From positions 1 through 32,168 of the forward strand of contig NZ_NGJT01000021.1 of the NCBI RefSeq assembly GCF_003950315.1: 32,168 nt of DNA, written 5' to 3'. Source of the DNA: Vagococcus bubulae (GTDB lineage: Bacteria; Bacillota; Bacilli; Lactobacillales; Vagococcaceae). Shown in pieces: positions 25,935 to 32,168 of the stretch (positions are counted from its first letter, which is position 1; every line of letters begins with the position of its first letter). The position numbers were made by a program, and so were the translations under genes. The notes beneath the pieces were generated by a model that ran no database searches, was not told the origin of the DNA, and saw only the letters and a program-made list of their open reading frames with translations.

Positions 25935-26573
25935 CTAACTATTCAAAACCTTTTTCATCTCGCCAATCGTACACATTTCAACCTGACAATCATATTTACT
26001 TAAAAATGCAATTAAAGCTGTTCTGATTGTTCTTGTCTTATCGCGTAACACTTGATAGGACAATTCCAAACTGTCGTAAGTTTCCTTTGAAATTGGTTCA
26101 GAATTAATTACAAAATGTTGTTTCTTTGAAGTTTCCATGTTACTTGCTAAATTTCTATAATGATAATAGTAACTAGCCTTTAGTTGTAATAAAGCTTCGT
26201 TATGCCCTGGCATTTTGCGATAATTTTCTACTGTATTCCCCCAGGCTTCTACAAAATCGTCAATTTCTACTGGTACATTCTTAGAAGTGATCTGCGGTTC
26301 ATATAGAACGTTTTGAGATAGAAAGACACCAAAATCTTCGTTTAAACCTTCTTGCTCTGATACTGGCAATGTATCAACGTTTAAGCCGTCAACTTTTAGC
26401 ATACTCACAAGGCTGAATTGCTTTTTTTCTGGCTGATAAACGACAAAAAAGTCTTTAAAAACGCCTTGAAATCGGGAACTATCTTCCCAATAAATCATTT
26501 CTTTTATAGGATCGTTTTTTTTATTATCGTTACTTTTGGAACTTGTTTTTAGAAAATCAAACAATGAAATCAC
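25935..26573 (-). CDS. traD: TraD, cytoplasmic T4SS protein
   Basis: 212 residues, soluble, no signal or membrane segment. It has a beta-rich N-terminal half and a helical half with NYRKMPGHNEALLQLKASYY. The gene sits directly before the VirB4 gene, as in pIP501. The pattern suggests a TraE partner or a split-off N-terminal module of VirB4, but no motif proves it. ATG with AGAGGTG 6 bases upstream. Confidence 0.72.
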   Translation of the reverse strand: MISLFDFLKTSSKSNDNKKNDPIKEMIYWEDSSRFQGVFKDFFVVYQPEKKQFSLVSMLKVDGLNVDTLPVSEQEGLNEDFGVFLSQNVLYEPQITSKNVPVEIDDFVEAWGNTVENYRKMPGHNEALLQLKASYYYHYRNLASNMETSKKQHFVINSEPISKETYDSLELSYQVLRDKTRTIRTALIAFLSKYDCQVEMCTIGEMKKVLNS

Positions 26574-26580
26574 CTCTCTT

Positions 26581-26964
26581 TTAAACTCGTTCTTTTGGCT
26601 TTTTATAATAGACTTTTTGTCTTTTAGAAAAGTCTTTTCTTTGCTTCATAAAATCAGATATAGAAATGTTAGGTCGGTCTGTAATTGGTTTAATCGTATA
26701 AAACGCCCATACACCACCAAATGACACCAAACCAACAATGACATAGATAATTAAAGGAAAAACGGCTGTGCTACGGAAAATAAGAATTGCCAATAGCACG
26801 CTTATTAATGCCGTACCGATCGCTTTTGCTGATTGTTTTAAATCTAGCCCTAAAATGACTGTGTACCGATCAGATACATTGGACGGAAAAAACCAAGTCC
26901 GCCCTTTTTCAGTGTCTGCATTTAACAAATCTAATAGGGCTTGTTTCACTTGATCGCTATTCAT
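26581..26964 (-). CDS. traC: TraC, small VirB3-like membrane protein
   Basis: 127 residues with two adjacent hydrophobic helices (about 45-63 and 67-88) after a polar N-terminal domain, and a basic C-terminal tail (KDFSKRQKVYYKKPKERV). Size, topology and position next to the VirB2-like and VirB4-like genes fit the VirB3/PrgI type. The family assignment is inferred from context. Confidence 0.72.
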   Translation of the reverse strand: MNSDQVKQALLDLLNADTEKGRTWFFPSNVSDRYTVILGLDLKQSAKAIGTALISVLLAILIFRSTAVFPLIIYVIVGLVSFGGVWAFYTIKPITDRPNISISDFMKQRKDFSKRQKVYYKKPKERV

Positions 26965-26982
26965 AACTAACTCCCTTCTCTA

Positions 26983-27315
26983 TTAAGCAAGTAAGCCATA
27001 CGCCCAAGGTACTAACCAAACCAACGCCCCACCTAATGCCGTAACAAGCAAGGCTGTTCCCAAGGCTTTATACATGGTATTTTTTTCTTGTGGGTCATCA
27101 ATAGACGGCAAGTATTTAATAACAATCTTCGCACAAGCAATCCCACCAACTACAACAATTAAGGCTGTTAAAACACCTTTTATAGTGTTACCCGCTTGAA
27201 CTAATTTCGCTTGTGGATCAGTGGCTGCAAATACTGGATCAGTAATAAACAATGTACCCAACGCAACAACCGCACTTCCAAGCTTAAACTTTGTATCTTT
27301 GATAATTTTTTTCAT
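26983..27315 (-). CDS. traB: TraB, VirB2/CagC-like membrane subunit
   Basis: 110 residues from ATG 27315, which has GAGGTG 6 bases upstream; the longer frame from GTG 27324 would begin inside that site. It has a signal peptide (cleavage near VFA|ATD) and two helices, LTALIVVVGGIACAKIVIKY and a C-terminal Gly/Ala/Leu-rich one, separated by a short polar loop. This is the layout of pilin-like VirB2/CagC proteins. It is the second gene of the tra operon, 23 bases after traA. Confidence 0.75.
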   Translation of the reverse strand: MKKIIKDTKFKLGSAVVALGTLFITDPVFAATDPQAKLVQAGNTIKGVLTALIVVVGGIACAKIVIKYLPSIDDPQEKNTMYKALGTALLVTALGGALVWLVPWAYGLLA

Positions 27316-27338
27316 TTTATACACCTCTTGTTTTTATT

Positions 27339-29324
27339 TTATCGCAAAGGAATATTCCTTTGTAATGATTGATTTTCTTTTGCTTTTGTTTGCTTAATCA
27401 ATTTGTCTAGGTTTCGTTTTTTCTGTAGTTGGTTACCACTCAACAAACGATTAATTGACTTCGCAAATTGGAACATTTTTACAGTCACTTCATTTTTTTC
27501 AGGTTCATTTTTATCCAATTCTTGGGATTGATCTTTATTAGTATTCTCAATCTGTTTACTTAATTCTATCTTATCAGAATCAGGTAAATAAGCATTGCGA
27601 TTAACAACCTTTTTCAGATTTTGTTTTGCTAATGGGCTTAGTTCATCAATATACTTCATGCTATCTTGAACAAAAAATACACCTTGACAATCATTAGGAA
27701 TTTTCACCGTCTGAATGTTAGTTAAGAAGCCTTTTGATTGTTCCAACATGGAATTAATTTCCTCACTGCTGAATCTAGCAACTCCTTCGACTTTAGAAAA
27801 ATCAGTTGTTTTGTAATAGTCAGCTTTTGCAAGTAACATTTCGCCTTCTATGACTGAATCTATTGAAACATTTTTATCAAATTTTCTTTCAACTTCTGAT
27901 TGAACATATTCTATCAATCCTTGTTTTATTCCTATCAGTTTTTCTTTTTTAATTGATAAAATTTCTTTTCTTTCAGGGTTATTTTCTTTTGTTATACTAT
28001 CTTCAACTTGTTTAATTTTTGAATCAAGATAACGGCTAGTTTGAAATGGTTTTTCTTTAAAAATCTTTTTACTTTCTTCTTTTTCTATTACTCTTTCATT
28101 GTAAATGACCTCTGCTAACTGGTCTTTATTCAATAACTGTTTTCTAAATATGGTTTCATTAACCATTGCTCTAACTTCGTGATTTGAAAATTTGTCAATA
28201 TTCAAACTTGGATAAGATTTTTTGAAGAATCTTTCTGCTTGTTTGTCTAAAATTTCATTTGCCTTTGTAAGCATATCTCGTTCACTACTAATTTTACTTA
28301 ACATCAAACGTTGTTTTTGAATTTCCATTTTATTATTAAAGATAAGTGAATTTTCCCATCGTTTTAATTCACCTATTCGTTTATCAATGTTTTCATCATT
28401 AATAAATAATTTCAATTCTTTTGAAAGATTTTTCAGTTCTCCTTTTTCTAAAGGTGAGAAAGTTTTTTCAAATTTTAAAGTGAAGTTTTGGTCTTGTTTT
28501 AACACTTTATCTTGACTTTCAAGTTTATCAAGTTCGGCTAGAATATCATTGTAACTTTGAATTTCTAAATTTTTTCTTTTTAACTCGCTTATAACTCCTT
28601 TATCTTCTAATTTTTTTGAGTAAAAACCTTCATGAATTGTTGGTAGTTCTTTTTTTCCAAGTTCCGCATGAGATTTTTCTGTTATTTGTTGATCGATATT
28701 TCTGTCTTTTAAATATTGGTTGACTTTATCAGCCCAATCTTTACGAATTTCGGAAACAAGAGATTTTCTATCCCAATCATTAGTTTTTATTGAAACGGTT
28801 ACTCTTTGTCCTTTTTCGTTAAAAATCTGATTGCCATTTTCATCTAGTTTAGGTATTCTTTTTCTTTTATTTAGAATATTACCTTCACTATCTACTTCTC
28901 TCATTGTTAGCATAATGTGAGCATGAGGATTGTTTTCATCATCTCTATGAATGGCTACGTCTGCAATCATTCCTTCACTGACAAAATTATCTTTAACAAA
29001 ATCTTCCATCAACATTCTTTGGTCTGAATTATTTAATTCAATTGGCAATGCTACATTTACCTCTCGACAAAGTTGAGCGTTTGGACTTTTTTCTGCTAAT
29101 TCCATTTTATTCCATAATGTCTGTCTATCTAAAAACTCATTAGGTACATAATCAGGTTTTAAAATAAAAGCTTCTGGTTTAACAGTTCTATGGTTGTATA
29201 GATTAGTTTTTTCATATAGTTCACTATACAATTTTTCACCACTTCGATAAGAAGCCATTGCGATTAAACTTCTTTTTCCGCCTTCTCTTTTTGCTATTGT
29301 CATTGATAAATGGAAGATTGCCAA
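27339..29324 (-). CDS. traA: TraA, MOBQ-type (MobA/MobL) relaxase
   Basis: 661 residues from TTG 29324, chosen because it gives the family N terminus MAIFHLSM and has AGAGGTG 6 bases upstream; the frame extends to a GTG at 29333 that lies within that site. The relaxase domain has the likely catalytic Tyr26 in AMASYRSGEKLY and the metal-binding histidines in HRDDENNPHAHIML (His126, His134, His136). The region after about residue 250 is long, helical and Lys/Glu-rich and serves protein contacts. It nicks oriT, stays attached to the 5' end and pilots the strand. It is the first gene of the operon; the promoter overlaps oriT, so autoregulation as in pIP501 is expected. Confidence 0.93.
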   Translation of the reverse strand: MAIFHLSMTIAKREGGKRSLIAMASYRSGEKLYSELYEKTNLYNHRTVKPEAFILKPDYVPNEFLDRQTLWNKMELAEKSPNAQLCREVNVALPIELNNSDQRMLMEDFVKDNFVSEGMIADVAIHRDDENNPHAHIMLTMREVDSEGNILNKRKRIPKLDENGNQIFNEKGQRVTVSIKTNDWDRKSLVSEIRKDWADKVNQYLKDRNIDQQITEKSHAELGKKELPTIHEGFYSKKLEDKGVISELKRKNLEIQSYNDILAELDKLESQDKVLKQDQNFTLKFEKTFSPLEKGELKNLSKELKLFINDENIDKRIGELKRWENSLIFNNKMEIQKQRLMLSKISSERDMLTKANEILDKQAERFFKKSYPSLNIDKFSNHEVRAMVNETIFRKQLLNKDQLAEVIYNERVIEKEESKKIFKEKPFQTSRYLDSKIKQVEDSITKENNPERKEILSIKKEKLIGIKQGLIEYVQSEVERKFDKNVSIDSVIEGEMLLAKADYYKTTDFSKVEGVARFSSEEINSMLEQSKGFLTNIQTVKIPNDCQGVFFVQDSMKYIDELSPLAKQNLKKVVNRNAYLPDSDKIELSKQIENTNKDQSQELDKNEPEKNEVTVKMFQFAKSINRLLSGNQLQKKRNLDKLIKQTKAKENQSLQRNIPLR

Positions 29325-29402
29325 TTGTATCACCTCTCTTTCTTTTCAAACATGAGCGTAGCGAATTTTAACAAACACGCTTGACGATAAAACTAAACGA
29401 AA

Positions 29403-29477
29403 GTTACGTTTTATAGCACATTAACCACAAACGTAAGTTAGTGGGTATAAGTGCGCCCTTAGTAAAAAATCTAAGGG
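29403..29477 (+). other. oriT: Origin of transfer (oriT)
   Basis: Contains TAAGTGCGCCCTTA (29448-29461), the nic core shared by RSF1010, pSK41/pGO1 and pIP501. By analogy the cut lies between 29459 and 29460. Inverted repeats flank it: TTACGTTT/AAACGTAA (about 29404-29411 and 29429-29436) on the relaxase side and CCCTTAG (29456-29462)/CTAAGGG (29471-29477) spanning the nic. The plus strand 3' of the nick would enter the recipient first. Confidence 0.9.
29410..29438 (-). promoter_or_regulatory. tra operon promoter overlapping oriT
   Basis: Minus-strand TATAAA (29410-29415) and ACTTAC (29433-29438) are 17 bases apart and lie inside the oriT repeats, so relaxase bound at oriT would block transcription of its own operon. 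The leader to the traA start is about 80 bases. Confidence 0.6.
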
Positions 29478-29554
29478 AATCTTTGATAAATTAATTCTAC
29501 CACTTATCAATGAAAAAGCAAATATGTTTAATCTGACATTTTCGTTTATATTTA

Positions 29555-29583
29555 TTGATTTTAGAAATATAATATAATATGAT
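29555..29583 (+). promoter_or_regulatory. Promoter of the two relaxase-associated genes
   Basis: TTGATT (29555-29560), 17 bases, TATGAT (29578-29583), then TAGGAGGG before the ATG at 29616. Confidence 0.5.
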
Positions 29584-29615
29584 AGACATATACAAATTAT
29601 TAGGAGGGATATTTT

Positions 29616-29915
29616 ATGGAAAACCAAGATCAAAACATCAAGACAGAAAATGAACAAATCATTCCAAAAACAAAACCAAAAAAGAGAAAGAAAAAAACTG
29701 TTTCTGATATTGAACTTCAAATTAAAGAATTACAAAAGAAAAAAGAAGAATTAATTCTAAAATCAAAAGCAGATATTGGTGATTTTGTCCTTTCTACTCT
29801 TTCAAAAAATGATATTTCTATTGAATCGATTGAAGAAAACAAAGAATTATTCTATGACGAATTAGAAACTTTATTAAATGCGAATAGTCAAAATTTTTCT
29901 GAATTACTTAAATAG
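29616..29915 (+). CDS. Small basic coiled-coil protein beside oriT
   Basis: 99 residues with a Lys-rich start (KTKPKKRKKKT), then a coiled coil (DIELQIKELQKKKEELILKS) and an acidic end. GGAGGG lies 8 bases before the ATG. Diverges from traA across oriT and is followed 2 bases later by the TraD/DUF3847-like gene. Proteins of this type next to MOBQ relaxases are often relaxosome accessories; that role is inferred from position and charge only. Confidence 0.65.
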   Translation: MENQDQNIKTENEQIIPKTKPKKRKKKTVSDIELQIKELQKKKEELILKSKADIGDFVLSTLSKNDISIESIEENKELFYDELETLLNANSQNFSELLK

Positions 29916-29917
29916 TT

Positions 29918-30175
29918 ATGGTAAATAATGATTTAAATGACATCAACAAAAGAATAGAAAAACTAAAAATTCAAAAAAATATTTTGCGAGCGAATAGCGA
30001 GCAAAATATTAACAGAAAAAGAAGAACAAAGCGTCTAATTGAAAAAGGTGCTTTGTTAGAAAAGTATTTTGAAATTGACTATTTAACTGTAGAAGAAACG
30101 GAAGAATTTTTAAAAATTTTTTCTGAATATATTAAAGCAAATAAACCTAAAAAGTATCAAAAAAAGGAAAAATAA
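29918..30175 (+). CDS. Relaxosome accessory protein of the mobilisation TraD/DUF3847 type
   Basis: 85 residues. An N-terminal coiled coil (NDINKRIEKLKIQKN) is followed by NRKRRTKRLIEKGALLEKYF, which closely resembles the RKARTRRLI-x-x-GA-x-x-E motif of small proteins coded next to MobA/MobL relaxases (annotated TraD or DUF3847). It probably binds relaxase or oriT DNA. This TraD is unrelated to the T4SS gene traD at 25935. Its stop codon lies in the loop of a perfect terminator hairpin. Confidence 0.68.
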   Translation: MVNNDLNDINKRIEKLKIQKNILRANSEQNINRKRRTKRLIEKGALLEKYFEIDYLTVEETEEFLKIFSEYIKANKPKKYQKKEK

Positions 30176-30198
30176 TTTTCCTTTTTTTGATACTTTTT
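30149..30198. terminator. Perfect 23-bp bidirectional terminator
   Basis: 30149-30171 and 30176-30198 are exact reverse complements around a 4-base loop (ATAA), with T runs on both strands. It serves the accessory genes on the plus strand and the 101-residue gene on the minus strand. Confidence 0.92.
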
Positions 30199-30503
30199 TA
30201 AATAAAATTGATTGTTCTTAATGTTTGTCCTTCCTTTTTTAATTGCTTTAATATTTCATTTACTGATTCTATATCCAAATCGTACCAATCACCAAAAGCG
30301 ATAATATCACCTGATACTTTTTTTTCTATAAAATCAACTGTTAAAGTTATTTCTCTTGTTGACATTGGCGAACGTGCTTCTATTTGATATAAATCAAAAT
30401 CATATTTTTGATGATTATTTATTCCTCTCATTTCTGTTACTGTCGCTTTTATAACTTTTAAAATATTACCTTCAAAATTTATTTTTTTTATTTTAATATC
30501 CAC
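30198..30503 (-). CDS. Hypothetical protein, leading region (101 aa)
   Basis: Starts at GTG 30503 with AAAGGAAG about 8 bases upstream. A soluble, mostly beta-like protein (ARSPMSTREITLTVDF; GDIIAFGDWYDLDIESV) with a short helix near the end. The family is not recognised. It lies 33 bases after the J-domain gene on the same strand and is probably cotranscribed with it. Being in the first-transferred region, it may act on establishment, but this is conjecture. Confidence 0.65.
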   Translation of the reverse strand: MDIKIKKINFEGNILKVIKATVTEMRGINNHQKYDFDLYQIEARSPMSTREITLTVDFIEKKVSGDIIAFGDWYDLDIESVNEILKQLKKEGQTLRTINFI

Positions 30504-30536
30504 TTTAAAACTTCCTTTCTGATAAACTTACAAGCC

Positions 30537-31034
30537 TTAATTGGCTTGTAAGTATTTTTTTTCTTCTTTATCTTCCTTCACCTTTTGACTTCCATACATT
30601 CCCCTTATTGTGTCCATATCATAATTTTTTCGACTACGTTTTTTATAATCGCTTGGTGCTTTATACCATGCGTATTTTTTTGGTGAATAACGAAATTCTA
30701 GGGCTTTTATGTCGTCCTTATAAGGTTTTGTGTTGCCTGTTAACCATATAAAAGTTCCCACAATTTCAATTGATACACCGTCCATTTTCAGATTGAAAAG
30801 TTGATTTATAATGTCCTTAAATTGTTCGGGCGTTTCAGTCGTTTCTTTTGTATAGGTTTCGCCGTCTTTGTTCTTGTGAGTGTTTTTAAGTTTGCTAAAC
30901 AGTTCGTCATATTCATTGTTCAAAATTTTCATTTCTTCTTCATTCCCGCCACAATCGGGGTGTAACTTCAAAGCTAACTTTTTGTAGGCTTTTTTCAATT
31001 CTTCCAATGTTTCAACGTTTTTAATGTATTTCAT
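30537..31034 (-). CDS. J-domain (DnaJ-like) protein, leading region
   Basis: 165 residues from ATG 31034, which has AAGGA at a proper 8-base distance; the ATG at 31043 would abut that site. Residues 6-50 form a J domain with the HPD motif in LKLHPDCGG and the helix III segment EEEMKILNNEYDELF. The rest (about 60-165) is not recognised and contains YSPKKYAWYKAP. J domains stimulate Hsp70 (DnaK), so the protein may recruit host chaperones to a plasmid complex such as an initiator or relaxosome. It is preceded by repeat copy 1. Confidence 0.8.
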   Translation of the reverse strand: MKYIKNVETLEELKKAYKKLALKLHPDCGGNEEEMKILNNEYDELFSKLKNTHKNKDGETYTKETTETPEQFKDIINQLFNLKMDGVSIEIVGTFIWLTGNTKPYKDDIKALEFRYSPKKYAWYKAPSDYKKRSRKNYDMDTIRGMYGSQKVKEDKEEKKYLQAN

Positions 31035-31066
31035 TTTTATCATTCCTTTTCTTTTTTATTTTTGGC

Positions 31067-31314
31067 TTTTTGACAACCATTTTTGTTAGGCGTTTGAGGA
31101 AGTGAAGCTGTTTTCCTCGAATGGTAAAAGCTGTGAATGTTCTACATATCTTGTTCCTTTCTTTTTTCGTTTAGGTGGTTCATTTTCGCCAGTGTGTTCG
31201 TGTCGTTTGCTGTGACGAGAACGCAACATAGACACAAAGAAAACACAAGGGCGAGCTTGCTCGTTTATATACCCTTGTGTTTTCGACTGGATATGTTAAG
31301 GTAACAAACAGTAA
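31067..31314. repeat. Leading-region direct repeat, copy 1
   Basis: 248 bp aligning without gaps to 31921-32168. The first 52 bp and last 138 bp are identical; the middle 58 bp diverge. Contains AAAACACAAGGG...CCCTTGTGTTTT (about 31240-31284), a 12-bp stem with an inner CGAGC/GCTCG hairpin. Located directly upstream of the J-domain gene on its strand. Confidence 0.9.
31086..31229 (-). CDS. Possible 47-residue leader peptide in repeat copy 1
   Basis: ATG 31229 opens MLRSRHSKRHEHTGENEPPK..., very basic and hydrophilic, ending ...FEENSFTSSNA 51 bases before the J-domain start codon. No clear ribosome-binding site is present: the upstream bases are the repeat hairpin. Copy 2 keeps the same first 18 residues and then diverges to an early stop. 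It could be a leader peptide, a nucleic-acid-binding peptide, or a by-product of the repeated DNA. Confidence 0.35.
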   Translation of the reverse strand: MLRSRHSKRHEHTGENEPPKRKKKGTRYVEHSQLLPFEENSFTSSNA

Positions 31315-31567
31315 GTGACACGTTACAGACTGCAAAATGTACCAACTGAAAAAAGAAAGTATCTGAGGTAGAGTAACGAACGGTTAGCTTTTACCATTCG
31401 AGGAAAGGTGTTAGTCAAATACAAATATCTTTGCAAAGAAATAAGTTGGGTTTGGAACGAGGAGCAACTGCACCGCAAGTGGAACAACTTATTTTATCCT
31501 TCTTAGGTTTTTCTTTTTGGTGTTTTATCTAAAAGAAAAACCTAGCTTTTTTTGCTAGGCTTTTCTT
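31230..31567. other. Non-coding stretch with several hairpins
   Basis: Between the leader peptide and the 105-residue gene no gene is supported. It holds the large repeat hairpin (31240-31284), a GTAAC/GTTAC pair (31301-31326), the right arm of a 21-bp long-range inverted repeat (31386-31406), an AATAAGTTG/CAACTTATT stem (31440-31448 and 31485-31493), and two competing stems next to the terminator. Confidence 0.7.
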
Positions 31568-31569
31568 TT
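31531..31569 (-). terminator. Terminator of the 105-residue gene, with competing upstream stem
   Basis: AAAAGAAAAACCTAGC (31531-31546) pairs with GCTAGGCTTTTCTTTT (31554-31569) with one mismatch. On the minus strand the stem runs into a T run. The same left arm can instead pair perfectly over 13 bp with AGGTTTTTCTTTT at 31505-31517. Confidence 0.7.
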
Positions 31570-31885
31570 ACATTTCTTTAATTTTCAAATTTTTTATTTC
31601 CCACTCAAACCATTCGCTAAAATCTTGTTTAAAGCCGTTAATAGAATATTGCTCTTGTTCTTCTGCTTCTTTATCGTTTTGAGGGTCTAAGTAGGTCGGT
31701 TTATCTTTTGGTCTTGCGTATACACCTATCCATGTTTTAAAATCGCCCTCAAAACTGCTATCTATGATAAAGCCTTGCTCTTTTAGCTCTTCTCTTACTT
31801 GAGCTTTTAGATATTGCTGTTCTTGTGTTCCAAAAAACTCATTTTCTGTAAAATCTTCTAATTGTAATTTTTTTGTTTTTTCCAT
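31568..31885 (-). CDS. Acidic hypothetical protein, leading region (105 aa)
   Basis: 105 residues with about 24 acidic against 15 basic side chains and many aromatics (FSEWFEWEIKN, TWIGVYARPK). No signal or membrane helix. AGAGGAAAAG precedes the ATG. Family not recognised. Small acidic proteins coded in the first-entering region are sometimes DNA mimics that block restriction, but nothing in the sequence identifies such an activity. Repeat copy 2 lies directly upstream and a terminator follows at once, so it forms a separate unit from the J-domain gene. Confidence 0.65.
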   Translation of the reverse strand: MEKTKKLQLEDFTENEFFGTQEQQYLKAQVREELKEQGFIIDSSFEGDFKTWIGVYARPKDKPTYLDPQNDKEAEEQEQYSINGFKQDFSEWFEWEIKNLKIKEM

Positions 31886-31920
31886 TTTCTTTTCCTCTTT
31901 TCTTTTTTTTGATTTTTAGT

Positions 31921-32168
31921 TTTTTGACAACCATTTTTGTTAGGCGTTTGAGGAAGTGAAGCTGTTTTCCTCATGTTTTAAAAGCTAGAAATAAATTACA
32001 GTGTACGCTCCTTTCTTTTTTCGTTTTGTTGGTTCATTTTCGCCAGTGTGTTCGTGTCGTTTGCTGTGACGAGAACGCAACATAGACACAAAGAAAACAC
32101 AAGGGCGAGCTTGCTCGTTTATATACCCTTGTGTTTTCGACTGGATATGTTAAGGTAACAAACAGTAA
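31921..32168. repeat. Leading-region direct repeat, copy 2 (continues beyond window)
   Basis: Same 248-bp alignment as copy 1, 854 bp away, still identical at the last base of the window, so the true length is greater. Located directly upstream of the 105-residue gene on its strand. Confidence 0.9.
31985..32083 (-). CDS. Possible 32-residue leader peptide in repeat copy 2
   Basis: ATG 32083 opens MLRSRHSKRHEHTGENEPTK..., identical to the copy 1 peptide for 18 residues (Pro to Thr at 19) and still similar through KRKKKG, then ends after AYTVIYF. No clear ribosome-binding site. Same doubts as for copy 1. Confidence 0.3.
   Translation of the reverse strand: MLRSRHSKRHEHTGENEPTKRKKKGAYTVIYF

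Noticed and set aside
29421-29720. 99-residue minus-strand frame over oriT
   Set aside because: It lies antisense to a well-supported plus-strand gene with a good ribosome-binding site and runs into the nic site; Phe/Leu-rich composition is the complement of a Lys-rich gene.
31067-32168. Repeats as replication-origin iterons
   Set aside because: The unit is long (at least 248 bp), only two copies are seen 854 bp apart, and no replication initiator gene lies nearby in the window.

Overview
The window looks like part of a low-GC Firmicute conjugative plasmid, most likely from Enterococcus. Four things point there: a type IV secretion (T4SS) tra operon with the gene order and protein sizes of the Inc18 plasmid pIP501, an Fst/par-type RNA-regulated toxin locus, two IS1380-family elements, and an LPXTG surface protein. 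No replication initiator or resistance gene lies inside the window. Homology statements rest on recognised motifs, sizes and order; no search was run.

Layout. Bases 1-4823 are two direct IS1380-family copies flanking about 1.6 kb that carries a lipoprotein gene and small membrane ORFs. Each IS right end cuts an ORF of the flanking DNA. Bases 4815-6126 form a maintenance segment: an XRE regulator with a palindrome and 14-bp repeats at its promoter, a truncated downstream gene, the fst RNA I/RNA II locus, and a small membrane protein. A TraO-like LPXTG protein follows (6126-6776).

Bases 6900-14200 hold a type I restriction-modification operon, hsdM-hsdS-prrC-hsdR. The ATPase between hsdS and hsdR has the length, position and C-terminal Arg-x3-Glu...His pattern of PrrC, the tRNA anticodon nuclease that type IC restriction enzymes keep silent. 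The operon separates traN from traO, which are neighbours in pIP501. Beside it lie eroded methylase/HsdS-like remnants (14351-15000) and a two-gene plus-strand unit encoding a tiny membrane peptide and a secreted glycine-rich, bacteriocin-like protein whose signal peptide contains an amber codon.

Bases 15576-29324 are one leftward tra operon: relaxase TraA, TraB, TraC, TraD, VirB4-like TraE, TraF, hydrolase TraG, TraH, TraI plus TraJ (a coupling protein split over two genes), TraK, VirB6-like TraL, VirB8-like TraM and DNA-binding TraN. It is driven from a promoter that overlaps oriT (about 29403-29477), which contains an RSF1010/pSK41-type nic core. Two small basic relaxase-associated genes diverge from oriT.

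Bases 29460-32168 are, by nic polarity, the leading region that enters the recipient first. It holds three small minus-strand genes (one a J-domain protein) and two copies of a hairpin-rich direct repeat of at least 248 bp, one upstream of each of two of these genes. Because minus-strand genes use the transferred plus strand as template, these repeats are candidates for single-stranded-DNA promoters. That idea, the plasmid-borne PrrC system and the amber-interrupted secreted protein are the points most worth following up.
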